Positions 52,402-63,186 of a stretch of DNA of 64,000 bases are shown here, piece by piece. The translations under genes and the position numbers were made by a program. The DNA comes from Clostridiaceae bacterium (GTDB lineage: Bacteria > Bacillota > Clostridia > Saccharofermentanales > DTU023), in assembly GCA_012838135.1 (NCBI GenBank), contig DUPV01000072.1, positions 1 through 64,000 on the forward strand, in the 5' to 3' direction. The notes beneath the pieces are model-generated. The model worked only from the letters and a program-made list of their open reading frames with translations, was not told the origin of the DNA and did not search any database. Each line of letters starts with the position of its first letter. The stretch's first letter is position 1.

Positions 52402-53019
52402 TTATTCGTTTACTTCGGAATCTGCTTCGGTTTCTTCTTCAGACTCTGCCAAAGCAGCTTCAATTTGATCAGCTACTTCTTTTGCTTCGGCGACTTCTTC
52501 CGCAACCGCTTTTTCTGCAGCATTTTTTGCTTCTGCTGCCAATTTAGCTTGTGCTAAAACTTTTTGTTTTTCCGGATCTTCATCTTCGACGTGAATTGTA
52601 AAATTAACTGAGATTTCAGGATGCAATTTAATATTTGCAGTATACGTACCGATTTCTTTAATATTTTCTGACAATGATAAATCTCTGCGATCTGCCATAT
52701 AACCATTATCAGCTAAAACTTCAGCCAAATCGATTGTCGTAACTGAACCGAATAAACGTCCTGCTTCACCGGTTTTGACTTTGATTGTAAATTCTTCGCC
52801 GCTGATTTTCTCAGCTTTTTCTTGAGCTTCAGCCAAGTTACGTGCTCTTTTTGCTTCAAAAGCTTTTTGCTGAGTTTTCAAAGTATTTAAATTTTCTTTA
52901 GTTGTTCTAACTGCCAATTTTTGACGTAATAAATAATTGTTGGCATAACCGCGTTTAACCTCAACAATCTCACCGGCTTGCCCTAAATTGTTTATATCTT
53001 CAAGTAATATGACTTTCAT
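52402..53019 (-). CDS. rplI: 50S ribosomal protein L9 with long C-terminal extension
   Basis: MKVILLEDINNLGQAGEIVEVKRGYANNYLLRQ. Confidence 0.95.
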   Translation of the reverse strand: MKVILLEDINNLGQAGEIVEVKRGYANNYLLRQKLAVRTTKENLNTLKTQQKAFEAKRARNLAEAQEKAEKISGEEFTIKVKTGEAGRLFGSVTTIDLAEVLADNGYMADRRDLSLSENIKEIGTYTANIKLHPEISVNFTIHVEDEDPEKQKVLAQAKLAAEAKNAAEKAVAEEVAEAKEVADQIEAALAESEEETEADSEVNE

Positions 53020-53094
53020 CTACTATCCTCCAGATTAATAATTTGTGTGAGGCTGACCCGATTGAATCAGCCTGCATGTTAAATGAAATTTAAA

Positions 53095-53349
53095 TTATTC
53101 TCCAGTGTAGGAAAGTAATGCCATTTGACGTGCACGCTTGATTGCAGTAGCTATTCCTCTTTGATGCTTGGCACAGGTACCGGACATTCGACGCGGTAAA
53201 ATTTTGCCGCTTTCACTAACATAGCGTTGCAAAGTATTCACATCTTTATAGTCTATGTGCTCAATATGCTCAGCACAAAAATGACAAACTTTTCTACGAC
53301 CACGGCGGGGGCGGAAATTTCTACGATCGCCTCTCTTATTATCTGCCAT
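53095..53349 (-). CDS. rpsR: 30S ribosomal protein S18
   Basis: [43 protein letters not shown]. Confidence 0.97.
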   Translation of the reverse strand: MADNKRGDRRNFRPRRGRRKVCHFCAEHIEHIDYKDVNTLQRYVSESGKILPRRMSGTCAKHQRGIATAIKRARQMALLSYTGE

Positions 53350-53389
53350 TAGTCAAACTCCTTTCAAAAATGAGGTAATTTCAATTTAA

Positions 53390-53863
53390 TTAAAGATCAA
53401 AAGGTAGCGATGTGTCATCGACCTCGGGCATAAATCCTTCTCCTTCCGGAATGTCCAGGCTTACTTTCGGTCCAGATGGTTGTTGAACAGAACCGGGGCT
53501 GCCACTATTATAATAATTTGATCCGTCATAATTATCATCCTGCTGTCTTTTGGAATCAGCAAAGTAAATTTCATCAGCTATAACTTCTGTAATGTAACGA
53601 CGTTCACCATTTTCATCTTCCCAGCTTCTCGGCTGAATTGAACCGACCAAAGCCATTCGTGCACCCTTGCTGAAATATCTGGCAGCAAATTCTGCAGTTT
53701 GTCGCCAAGCCACAATCGGAATAAAATCAGTTTCGCGCTCTCCCTGCTGATTTTTGAAACGACGATCAATCGCTAAAGTAAACGAACAGACGGAGATATT
53801 ATTCTGTGTAGTTCTCAATTCGGGATCTTTGGTTAACCTTCCCATCAATATCGCTTTATTCAT
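53390..53863 (-). CDS. ssb: Single-stranded DNA-binding protein
   Basis: MNKAILMGRLTKDPELRTTQN, acidic tail DDTSLPFDL. Confidence 0.97.
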   Translation of the reverse strand: MNKAILMGRLTKDPELRTTQNNISVCSFTLAIDRRFKNQQGERETDFIPIVAWRQTAEFAARYFSKGARMALVGSIQPRSWEDENGERRYITEVIADEIYFADSKRQQDDNYDGSNYYNSGSPGSVQQPSGPKVSLDIPEGEGFMPEVDDTSLPFDL

Positions 53864-53890
53864 AATTTCTACCTTTCTTTTCTTTTGGAC

Positions 53891-54178
53891 TTACTCATCT
53901 ACCGCTGTTACTAAATAACGCAGTACGTTATCTGTGATTCTTAGAATACGGTTAACTTCAATTGGAAAATCAGGTTCAGATTTGAAATTAATTAAAACGT
54001 AATAACCTTCAGTCTCATCTTCGATTTCATATGCCAGACGTCTGCGTCCCCATACATCAATTTCCAGAATTTCGCCCTGACCGGCAATTAAATCCTGAAT
54101 TCTTTGATTTAAAGAATCCAAAGCGTCTTCACCTATCGTAGGATTAAGCACATAAAGTAATTCGTATTTTCTTGACAC
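53891..54178 (-). CDS. rpsF: 30S ribosomal protein S6 (GTG start)
   Basis: VSRKYELLYVLNPTIGEDALDSL; SD GAGGAGGTG, GTG at 54178. Confidence 0.95.
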   Translation of the reverse strand: MSRKYELLYVLNPTIGEDALDSLNQRIQDLIAGQGEILEIDVWGRRRLAYEIEDETEGYYVLINFKSEPDFPIEVNRILRITDNVLRYLVTAVDE

Positions 54179-54268
54179 GTAGTTCACCTCCTCTCGGTCA
54201 AATGGCTCTATATATGAATAGAGCGAGGAATGCACTCGACGAGTGCATGATCCGTCAGGATCAGTTCC
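54179..54268 (-). promoter_or_regulatory. Structured rpsF leader, candidate S6:S18-binding autoregulatory RNA
   Basis: Three-way-junction GGAA-c-TGATCCtgacGGATCA-TGCACTCGtcGAGTGCA-TTCC, hairpin GCTCTATTCATATATAGAGC, then GACCGAGAGGAGGUG near SD. Confidence 0.5.
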
Positions 54269-54312
54269 ATTATTTAAATATTATCAGCTAAATAAAATTA
54301 GCATAATTCAGG

Positions 54313-54780
54313 TTAATTAGTCAAATTTTTTAAAATACAAGGCATTATAGAAATCAATCTTTCTGCCGTTTCTTGATAAACTTCAAGCGAACCGCCGTAA
54401 GGATCTTTGATATCTTGATCCGAACCGATATATTCACATATAGTAAAGATTTTTTCAGCTTTATCAGGATAATAGATATGTAATAGTTCTCTTTGTGTGG
54501 CTGTCATAGTTAACACAATCCGGGCATCTTTTATCATTTTTTCATCCAGTTGACGTGAACGATGATCTTCCACATTAATTCCTACGGCAGCAAGGGCTTC
54601 TTTTGCTTCAGGCGTAACAGGCAAACCGCTTTCTGTAGCCAGACCGGCAGAAATTGCAAACCAATTCATATTTTCCTTCTCGGCATAACTGTTAAAAATA
54701 GCAGCAGCCATCGGACTACGACAAGTATTTCCGGTACATACAAATAATATATGTTTTTGAATATCGTCTTCTATTCTCAT
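54313..54780 (-). CDS. Low-molecular-weight protein tyrosine/arginine phosphatase
   Basis: ILFVCTGNTCRSPMAA, DPYGG. Confidence 0.94.
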   Translation of the reverse strand: MRIEDDIQKHILFVCTGNTCRSPMAAAIFNSYAEKENMNWFAISAGLATESGLPVTPEAKEALAAVGINVEDHRSRQLDEKMIKDARIVLTMTATQRELLHIYYPDKAEKIFTICEYIGSDQDIKDPYGGSLEVYQETAERLISIMPCILKNLTN

Positions 54781-54850
54781 CTTTACTCCATCAAGTTAAT
54801 TCTCATACTTTGCAGTTTTTGCTAAATTTCTTAATACATAGCTTTTTTAA

Positions 54851-55990
54851 CTATATTTCATAATCTGCAGCTTTTTTCAAACGATTCATGTACGCAATTC
54901 CTGCTCCATCCATCTGTTCCGCAGAACAAATTATTAAATCCGCTCGGATCCGGTCAAACTCTCTAAATCGGTTGAACAAATCATGAGCTGCACCTGCAGC
55001 ACCTTGTTGATTGTTGTATGATTCTAACTTAAACCCGACATTGTAACAAGTCGATTTATACAAATATTTCTTAAAATATTCTAAATTCAGCTTTTTGCTC
55101 AATTTCTCCGCTAAAAATAAACCTACCAAAATTTCTTTCGTCGTATCTTTTTTCATATTGTTATCAGATATTTTATTGCGAATAAATCCTTCAATCCCCG
55201 TTAACAAATTATTAAGTCGCTCTGTCGGATTGGAATTTTCTGCTAAAATAAGAACTGTCGCTCGAGGTGAATAATGACGATATTTCTGCCCCGGAGCTTT
55301 CGGTTGGAAATCCGGCTTACTGCCTGATTGATCTGCTTGATATTCGGTTATATCGATTCCCACTACATTTTTAATGTCGCGAGCCGTGATAAATCCCGGT
55401 CTTAAAATCACCGGATCAGCAATACTTAAATCAATAATCGTTGATTCCAAACCATAATCAGAAGCTCCTCCATCCAGAATATAAGGTATTTTGCCTGCTA
55501 AATCTTGATAAACATGCCATGCTTGAGTCGGTGACGGCTTACCTGATAAATTCGCCGACGGTGCAACAATCGGAACTTCTGCAAGTTCAATTAAAGCTTG
55601 GGCAATCGGATCACTCGGAAAGCGAATTGCAACCGTTGGCAAACCTGCACTGACTATTTCCGGTATAAGATCACTTTTTTGCAAAATTAAGGTAAGTGGC
55701 CCCGGTGCAAAAACATCTAACAAGTCATAGGCAATTTGAGGAATATTGATTGCAATTTCAGTCAAATGTGCAAGCCTGCTCAAGTGGACAATTAACGGAT
55801 TATCCTGAGGTCTGCCTTTAACTTCAAAAACCTTTTTAATTGCTGTTTCGCAGAATGCATTTGCTCCCAGCCCATAGACTGTTTCCGTCGGAAAAGCTAC
55901 TAATTCGCCTGATCTTATCGCTTCGGCTGCCGGCAGAATCAGAGCGGAATCAAAATCCGGATTCAGTTTTATTACTTCCGTATTAATCAT
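54851..55990 (-). CDS. ywlC: L-threonylcarbamoyladenylate synthase (Sua5/YwlC)
   Basis: GELVAFPTETVYGLGANAF, SANLSGKPSPT, C-terminal Sua5 domain. Confidence 0.94.
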   Translation of the reverse strand: MINTEVIKLNPDFDSALILPAAEAIRSGELVAFPTETVYGLGANAFCETAIKKVFEVKGRPQDNPLIVHLSRLAHLTEIAINIPQIAYDLLDVFAPGPLTLILQKSDLIPEIVSAGLPTVAIRFPSDPIAQALIELAEVPIVAPSANLSGKPSPTQAWHVYQDLAGKIPYILDGGASDYGLESTIIDLSIADPVILRPGFITARDIKNVVGIDITEYQADQSGSKPDFQPKAPGQKYRHYSPRATVLILAENSNPTERLNNLLTGIEGFIRNKISDNNMKKDTTKEILVGLFLAEKLSKKLNLEYFKKYLYKSTCYNVGFKLESYNNQQGAAGAAHDLFNRFREFDRIRADLIICSAEQMDGAGIAYMNRLKKAADYEI

Positions 55991-56105
55991 TCTTTTTAGC
56001 TTTATAAGTCATTCGTTTCAATTCAACTTCATTAATTATTCGTCAATCATTAGTCTTAAGACAACTAAACTGCATTAATCATTCGTCTTAAGGAACCTGT
56101 CTTTA

Positions 56106-57197
56106 TTAATCGTTCTTCATTCCCATTTCATTTGTCTTAGCGTCGATCGCTTTTTCATGGGCAGCAGCCTGCAGACTGTTAATAAAGGGTTCTAAATCTC
56201 CGGACAAAATATTATCCAATTGATATAAAGTTAAATTTATTCGGTGATCGCTCACTCTGCCTTGCGGGAAATTATAAGTTCTGATTCTTTCACTGCGGTC
56301 TCCGGTACCGACTTGATCTTTGCGGTCACTGGCAATTGCCGCATCTAGTTTTCTCTGCTCAATTTCATAAAGTCTTGTTCGCAGAACCTGCATAGCTTTA
56401 TCTTTGTTTTTATGTTGCGAACGTTGATCTTGGCAAGTCACAACCAGACCGGTCGGCAAGTGAGTTATTCTGATTGCCGAACTGGTTTTGTTAACATGTT
56501 GTCCGCCTGCTCCCGATGCCCGATAAGTATCGATCTGTAAATCTGCCGGATCAATTTCTATATCAACTTCTTCCGCTTCCGGCAAAACGGCAACCGTAAC
56601 AGTAGATGTATGAATTCTACCTCCGGCTTCTGTTTCAGGTACTCTTTGCACTCGATGTACACCGCTTTCATATTTTAACTTTGAGAAAGCTCCCCGTCCG
56701 ATTATTTCAAAAATAACTTCTTTAAAACCGCCAATTTCATTTTCGGAAGCATCGATTAAGTCAAAACTCCAGCCTTGAGTTTCAGCAAATGACGTATACA
56801 TCTTAAATAAATCACCGGCAAATAAGGCTGCTTCGTCTCCACCGGCACCGGCACGTATCTCGACAATAACATTTTTTTCATCATTCGGATCCTTGGGAAT
56901 CAGTGCTTCCTTAATTGCAGCATCAATCTCAGCTATTTCAGATTCCAATTCCGATATTTCTTCCCGAATTAAATCACGAAATTCCTGATCTTCTGTCTCA
57001 TATAGCAAAGTTTTATTTTCTTCCAATTCAGTTTCCGCTTGATTTAAACGCAAAACATTTTTGACTAAAGGTTCAAGTTCGTTAAATTCTTTGACTAAGC
57101 CCAAATATTTATCCTGATCATTAATAACCATCGGATCTGCAAGCATTATATTCAATTCTTCATAGCGTTTTACTGAATTTTCTAAATTCTGATTCAT
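56106..57197 (-). CDS. prfA: Peptide chain release factor 1
   Basis: [35 protein letters not shown]. Confidence 0.96.
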   Translation of the reverse strand: MNQNLENSVKRYEELNIMLADPMVINDQDKYLGLVKEFNELEPLVKNVLRLNQAETELEENKTLLYETEDQEFRDLIREEISELESEIAEIDAAIKEALIPKDPNDEKNVIVEIRAGAGGDEAALFAGDLFKMYTSFAETQGWSFDLIDASENEIGGFKEVIFEIIGRGAFSKLKYESGVHRVQRVPETEAGGRIHTSTVTVAVLPEAEEVDIEIDPADLQIDTYRASGAGGQHVNKTSSAIRITHLPTGLVVTCQDQRSQHKNKDKAMQVLRTRLYEIEQRKLDAAIASDRKDQVGTGDRSERIRTYNFPQGRVSDHRINLTLYQLDNILSGDLEPFINSLQAAAHEKAIDAKTNEMGMKND

Positions 57198-57225
57198 TCA
57201 ATTCTCCTACATTAGTTAAGTAATC

Positions 57226-58107
57226 TCATTTTATAACAAACCCCAGAATTCTGTCGTGTTTTTGAAAATCATCCAGCTCAATAATTTTTTCTATGTCTAA
57301 GTTTGTTTCTGCGAATATTTGTTTGATTGCATTTCTTTGACCTGAACCATGCTCCAGTAATAATACAGTATTTCCGGTATCCGATAAAAACGGTTTTAAT
57401 TCTTCGGCGATTCTGCGGTAAAAATCCAGACCGTCTTCACCGCCGTCTAAAGCTAAATGCGGTTCATACTCAAAAACATCTGCTTCTAATTTCTCAATAT
57501 CTTCACTTTTGATATAAGGCGGATTAGCAATTATTAAATCAAATCGTTGCAACTCAGGAAATAAATCCGCAGCAACAACTTCAATCTGACAATCCGGTTC
57601 GCAATATTGCATTATGTTCGCTCTGCAAGTAGCCAAAGCCTGTTCTGAAATATCGGTCAAAATGACATCAGCTTCTGCACATTCAGTTTTAAGTTCCAAA
57701 TAAAGTGTTATACCTACACAACCTGTACCGGTACACAATTCAAGAATTCTCGGTTTGCCGGAAAACCATTCTTTTTGCTTTGCCAAAACCAAATCAACTA
57801 ATAATTCTGTTTCCGGCCTGGGAATCAAGCAATTTTCAACCTGAAATTTTCTGCCGTAAAATTCTGTTTGTCCGGTAATATAAGCAAAAGGTGTTCGATT
57901 TCTTCTTAATTCAACGTATTCAGCAAAAACTTGTACTTGCTTTGCATTCAAATTCTGATCCGGTTGAGTCAATTGTTCTTTTAGACTGATTCCGGTTGCC
58001 GCCTCCAGCAATAGTCTGGTTTCATATAATGCATTTTCAATTCCTGCTTTTGTCAATTGTGCTGCCGAGCAGCGAATTAAAAAATCTGTCGGTTTACCAA
58101 TCATCAC
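57226..58107 (-). CDS. prmC: Release factor glutamine methyltransferase
   Basis: RNRTPFAYITGQTEFYG, LELCTGTGCVGI, IIANPPYI. Confidence 0.95.
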   Translation of the reverse strand: MMIGKPTDFLIRCSAAQLTKAGIENALYETRLLLEAATGISLKEQLTQPDQNLNAKQVQVFAEYVELRRNRTPFAYITGQTEFYGRKFQVENCLIPRPETELLVDLVLAKQKEWFSGKPRILELCTGTGCVGITLYLELKTECAEADVILTDISEQALATCRANIMQYCEPDCQIEVVAADLFPELQRFDLIIANPPYIKSEDIEKLEADVFEYEPHLALDGGEDGLDFYRRIAEELKPFLSDTGNTVLLLEHGSGQRNAIKQIFAETNLDIEKIIELDDFQKHDRILGFVIK

Positions 58108-59161
58108 TACCTTCTTGTTCGGGAATTACCGCTTCCATGGCTACAATTGCCACTTCAATCATACTGTCATCCGGTTCCGCCGTAGTTAATTTCTGCATTG
58201 CCATTCCCGGTTTGCTGATCACTCTGGTCAATGCGTTATCATAACGACCGACCAACCTGATTATTTCATAAGTTATTCCGGCAATTACCGGCAATAACAG
58301 TAATCTTACAATCAGATTAACCAAGCGGCTGCGCCAACCGATAAACGCCAAAATAATAATACTGACAATCATAATTAAAAACATAAATGATGTACCACAG
58401 CGTGGATGAAATCTGCTGAATTCTCTGATGTTTTCTACTGTTAATGGCATTCTCGCTTCATAACATGCAATGGTTTTATGCTCTGAACCATGATATTGCC
58501 AAACACGTTTAATTTCATCCATTTTGGAAACTAACCATAAGTACAAAATAAAAATCCCGACACGAATAATGCCTTCAAACAAGGTCAAAGCCAAACTGAT
58601 TAAGCGAGATGCTAAATCAATTTTGAACAAAACTTTAATACCGTCAACAATTAAACCCGGCAACAACATAAAAATAATGACCGAGAAAAATATGCTGACA
58701 ATAGCTGACACATATAAACCGAAATTCGGATACCGTTCCGAAAAATTCTTCTTGCTTTTATCTGATTCGGAAACAGATCTTTTTTCTGCTTTAATTTTGG
58801 TAATTTCTGCGGATTCGGCTGTTTTTGTTGATTCTGCTGCTTCTGTATCAGTAATTTCTTCTTTTTCAGCAATTACTTCTGATTCTGTCATTTCTTCCGA
58901 TTCGGCTATATCTGCTGACCGCATCAAAGCTCTCGTACCTAACACCAATTGTTTAAATACTCTGACCGGACCTCGAATAAATGGAATAGTTTCCGCTTTG
59001 GATTTTTTGCCTGTTGCCAAAAATTCCAATTTTATTTCACCTTTGGCATTTCTTACCGCCATTGCTTTTTTATCGGGTCCGATCATCATTAAACCTTCGA
59101 TTAAAGCTTGTCCGCCAATTGTCGTTTTATGTACTTCCCGGATATTATTATCTTGTCTCAT
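58094..59161 (-). CDS. DUF1385 family membrane protein with low-complexity insert
   Basis: TIGGQALIEGLMMIGP, YHGSEHKTIACYE, FHPRCGTSFMFL. Confidence 0.92.
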   Translation of the reverse strand: MRQDNNIREVHKTTIGGQALIEGLMMIGPDKKAMAVRNAKGEIKLEFLATGKKSKAETIPFIRGPVRVFKQLVLGTRALMRSADIAESEEMTESEVIAEKEEITDTEAAESTKTAESAEITKIKAEKRSVSESDKSKKNFSERYPNFGLYVSAIVSIFFSVIIFMLLPGLIVDGIKVLFKIDLASRLISLALTLFEGIIRVGIFILYLWLVSKMDEIKRVWQYHGSEHKTIACYEARMPLTVENIREFSRFHPRCGTSFMFLIMIVSIIILAFIGWRSRLVNLIVRLLLLPVIAGITYEIIRLVGRYDNALTRVISKPGMAMQKLTTAEPDDSMIEVAIVAMEAVIPEQEGSDDW

Positions 59162-59245
59162 TGATTTTCACCTATATCACATACAAGGTTTTTAATTTGC
59201 TAAACTATCGATCTAATAAAAATGTTTAATGTTTAAAATCTACAA

Positions 59246-59283
59246 TAAAAAAGGAGTTTGCACAACAAAATGTACACCCTCCT
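59246..59283 (-). terminator. Terminator after rpmE
   Basis: Minus: GGAGGGTGTACATTTTGTTGTGCAAACTCCTTTTTT. Confidence 0.6.
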
Positions 59284-59309
59284 CACTCTTCATTAATCGA
59301 TTCTATAAG

Positions 59310-59522
59310 TTATTCAGATTTTTTTGCACGATCCATACGACGTTTGAACTTATCTACACGACCGCCGGTATCGACTAACTTTTGGCGTCCGGTATAGAAC
59401 GGATGACATTTTGAACAAATATCTACTGTAATACTCTCCAAAATTGAACCTGTTTCAAAAGTTTCACCGCATGCACAACGCACTACGCATTTTCCGTATT
59501 TAGGATGGATTCCTTCTTTCAT
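59310..59522 (-). CDS. rpmE: 50S ribosomal protein L31 (zinc-binding type)
   Basis: [26 protein letters not shown]...[12 protein letters not shown]. Confidence 0.95.
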   Translation of the reverse strand: MKEGIHPKYGKCVVRCACGETFETGSILESITVDICSKCHPFYTGRQKLVDTGGRVDKFKRRMDRAKKSE

Positions 59523-59657
59523 TATTTTCACCTCACATACCATACCGCCCGTAAGTATCTTGCGTTCTCTCACGAATGCGATACGAGTTTATTGAATAGC
59601 TTAATCAGCTTTAGCTGTCAAACAGCTTATGTATGATATACCCTTTGAAATCAAAAG

Positions 59658-61517
59658 TCAATTCAACAAATACAAATTTGCTTCATAAGGTTGCATTTTT
59701 TGTTTAGGATCAATTTTCAGAACTGTGGCAGCATGATAATTGCTGATCAGCAATTTAGATTTGCGCTTTAGATTCGGTCTTTTGAACAGATCAGAACTTA
59801 AATTGATTTCTATATAATAATTATTTCTGATATAACCGAAAAAGTTTTTGCGTTTCGGATATATAAATTCGATTGGTGCATAAACGAAGTCCACATTTTG
59901 ATTACGAAATTCAATTAAATTTTTATAAAAATTCAGAATTGAATCGGCATCGGTCAGCTGTTGTTCGATTGAACTGACTTTGTCGACTTGACCTTTGATC
60001 CAAGGTTCTCCTTCCGAGAAATCACCCTGTTCTGTCCATTTGATAACGGTTCTCGCATGATCTCTGCTTCCGGCAAGAACCGTAGCTAGATTGCTTTGCT
60101 TCAATTTATTTAAACTTTCAACATCGCGTAATTCTTCGGCACTGAATGTCTGATTAATAAAACCTGCTTCCTGGCCTTGATAAATAAACGGTGTACCTTT
60201 TAAAGTTAAAAGTAACATTGCAATTAATTTACCAAGAACTTGATGATAACGCGGATTCGGATTTACTTTGGAAATCATGCGCGGATTATCATGATTTTCA
60301 AAAAACAAGGACATCCAATCATGGTTGGATAGGGCATTATTCCATTTCATAATGTATTCCTTATAAAAATTCAAATCGTAAAGATAATCATCATAGCGGA
60401 CCTTGCCCGGTATTTCGAGATGATCAAAATTAAAAATCAAATCGAGTTCCTGACGATAATCGGCTGATAGTAGTTTTCCCATTTGAATTCCGATACCAGG
60501 AGTTTCACCAATGCTGAACAATTGATTCGGCTTAAACGCTTTTTGATGAATCTCTTTAAGATATTTATGCAAATTCTCACCGTAATAATAGTTTTCGATA
60601 CCTCTGAATTCCATCAAGTCACCAACCCACTTATTACCATCAGGCAAACCCGGTTTTTTCGAAATATAATTGATGACGTCTAAACGATAACCGTCAATTC
60701 CCAATTCAGCATAAAAATTAATTATTTTGACAACTTCCGCACGCACAGCAGGATTATCCCAATTTAAATCAAACTGCTCACTGGCAAAAAGATGCAAAGC
60801 CGCAATATCCTGTTCTTCAAAGATTTGCCAAGCATCTTCAAAAAAGAACGATACCCAATTGTTAATGTCATCCGGCTTACGGAAAAAATAGTAATCTCGC
60901 TTATCAGAATTCGGATTGTTAAGTGCTTCTATAAACCAAGGATGTTGTGCACTGGTATGATTGACTACCAAATCCAAAATGATCTTGAGACCTCTTGCAT
61001 GACAACCGGAAATCAAATCTCTTAAATCCTGCATTGTACCCATTTCCGGATTAATTTGATAATAATCACTAATGTCATAGCCATTATCCTGCATCGGTGA
61101 CTTAAAAATCGGTGAAAGCCAAATGCCACCAAAACCCATTTCAGCAATATAATCTAATTTACCGATAATTCCTTTAAGATCGCCTAAACCATCACCATCG
61201 GCATCTTTAAAAGAACGGGGATAAATCTGATAAAAGACAATTTCTTTCCACCATTGCTTGGTCAAAGTACCACCCTTTTGGACGGCAACATCTTTTTCCT
61301 GATTAATTAAATCACAAAACACTTGTAAAAAATCCGGATCTTTAATCCATTTTTTCAAATGTTTAAGTTTCAAATTACCGATCAAAGGATTGGTTAACCA
61401 CTTGACTGAAACATTCATTTGCATCAGAACTTTATCAATAACATCTCGTCCGACCGGAGTGTTGTAAACAGTTTTAATTTTCGAATTCGGTGTAACCTTT
61501 TCGTATGTTAAATTCAT
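59658..61517 (-). CDS. GH13 alpha-glucosidase with about 87-aa N-terminal extension
   Basis: WWKEIVFYQIYPRSFKDADGDGLGDLKGI, DLVVNHTS, GYRLDVINY, FFENHDNPR. Confidence 0.92.
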   Translation of the reverse strand: MNLTYEKVTPNSKIKTVYNTPVGRDVIDKVLMQMNVSVKWLTNPLIGNLKLKHLKKWIKDPDFLQVFCDLINQEKDVAVQKGGTLTKQWWKEIVFYQIYPRSFKDADGDGLGDLKGIIGKLDYIAEMGFGGIWLSPIFKSPMQDNGYDISDYYQINPEMGTMQDLRDLISGCHARGLKIILDLVVNHTSAQHPWFIEALNNPNSDKRDYYFFRKPDDINNWVSFFFEDAWQIFEEQDIAALHLFASEQFDLNWDNPAVRAEVVKIINFYAELGIDGYRLDVINYISKKPGLPDGNKWVGDLMEFRGIENYYYGENLHKYLKEIHQKAFKPNQLFSIGETPGIGIQMGKLLSADYRQELDLIFNFDHLEIPGKVRYDDYLYDLNFYKEYIMKWNNALSNHDWMSLFFENHDNPRMISKVNPNPRYHQVLGKLIAMLLLTLKGTPFIYQGQEAGFINQTFSAEELRDVESLNKLKQSNLATVLAGSRDHARTVIKWTEQGDFSEGEPWIKGQVDKVSSIEQQLTDADSILNFYKNLIEFRNQNVDFVYAPIEFIYPKRKNFFGYIRNNYYIEINLSSDLFKRPNLKRKSKLLISNYHAATVLKIDPKQKMQPYEANLYLLN

Positions 61518-61590
61518 ATTCCCCTCACAGTCTGTAATGCTGTATTGTTCTGTTTTCTAGCAAGCTATACTTTTCTTCTCAGACATGCTT

Positions 61591-62950
61591 TTAATTTTTT
61601 CGTCTTTCAGTCAATTCTTTCAGCATTTCAGCATAACTCTCTTCAGTAATTTTATATTTGATACGATAAACAATATAGCCGATCACAATCAATAACAACG
61701 GTAAAATCATCATACTGATTTTAAATACGAAAGCACCTTTTTCTGTAACATCCGATGCTTTTTCTGCAGAATTCACTCCGGTCAATACCAGAGTTTGGCT
61801 GACAATTCCCGTTGCAATTGCGCCGCCTATCTTATAGATTAAAGGCTGTAAAGACAGAGTGATCGAATCATTGCGCTTGCCGAATTTATATTCACCATAT
61901 TCGACCGTATCCGCAATAAACATTAACATCATCAACTGAATAAACGCTTGTCCCACAAAGATTAAAATTCCGGCAATTACTATTAAAATCATAGAATGGT
62001 CTCCGAAAAAGAAAATTAAATATCCGATCACTACCAAGATTGTTGCAGTAAAATACAATTTACGTCGATTGAAACGTTTGGAAAATAATGGAAATACACT
62101 CAAAGCCGCAATTTGACTCACGCCTAAAACTAAAGCAAAAATTGCATATTTATCTTCATCACCATAGATGTATTTGAAATAATGCAATCCGAATTGAGTC
62201 GTAGTCATATAACCGATCATGAATAAAGCCATCGAAACCGTGGTCCAAAGCAATTGATCGTTTTGGAAAATAATTTTGACGATTTCTGAAAATTTTGTAT
62301 GTTCTTCAACTTTTTGTAATTCAACATCTTCTTTAGTAAAAAGCAAAGTGAATAATTGAAAAAACCACATCAAAGCAACTAATATAATCGCTAATGTCGT
62401 GTAGGCTTTTTGCATTGAACCGAGCAGGTCTGCCAACATTTTGGTAACCGGCACAATCCCGACTACTAAAGAAAAAAGTCCGATATTTGCACAAATTCTG
62501 GCTACCGCTCCGATCTTTTCGCGATCTTTTTGGTTAGAAGACAACGCCGGCAACATCGACCAATAAGCTATATCGTTTGCGGTATAACTGATTTCCCAGA
62601 ACAAATAAATAACTGCGAAGATTAAAACATATGCCGAACCGGTTAGACCGAAATCGATAAACATTAAAATCGTAAATATACCGGACAAAAAAGCACCGGA
62701 AAAAATCCAAGGTTTGAATTTACCGAATCGACTTTTGGTATTGTCCACCAATAAGCCCATGACCGGGTCATTGATTGCATCAAAAATCCGCATTACCATA
62801 AATACAATACCGATTGAAACCAAATCGCGATCTGATACATCTAAAACATCTGTTAAATAAACCATGAGAAACATTGAAACCAATGTATAAACCATATCAC
62901 GACCGATCGTGCCGATTCCGTATGACCAAATGTTGTTCTTTGCTTTCATT
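61591..62950 (-). CDS. GPH family sugar:cation symporter (MFS)
   Basis: WSYGIGTIGRDMVYTLVSMFLMVYLTD, DAINDPVMGLLVDNTKSRFGKFKPW; start MKAKNN near 62949 or upstream Met at 63003. Confidence 0.9.
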
Positions 62951-63186
62951 ATTTTACCCGTTTCAAATGTAATTTGCTCTTGATTATTATAGTCAATTTT
63001 CAAATATTTATTAATAAAAATTAAATTTTCTATATATTATTAATGGTATCATTAGCAGATGAGTATTTAAAATGGTATTATTTTGAAACATGGTATTACA
63101 AATTATAATGAAATCAAATTTCATTCTACAGCTCGCCAAAAATGACATAGTATATTAAGCAATGTAGATATAAACGGAATAATTTT

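Noticed and set aside
47128-54780. Housekeeping run (ftsH-hpt-tilS, dnaB-rplI-rpsR-ssb-rpsF)
   Set aside because: Conserved bacterial order; nothing unusual except items listed separately
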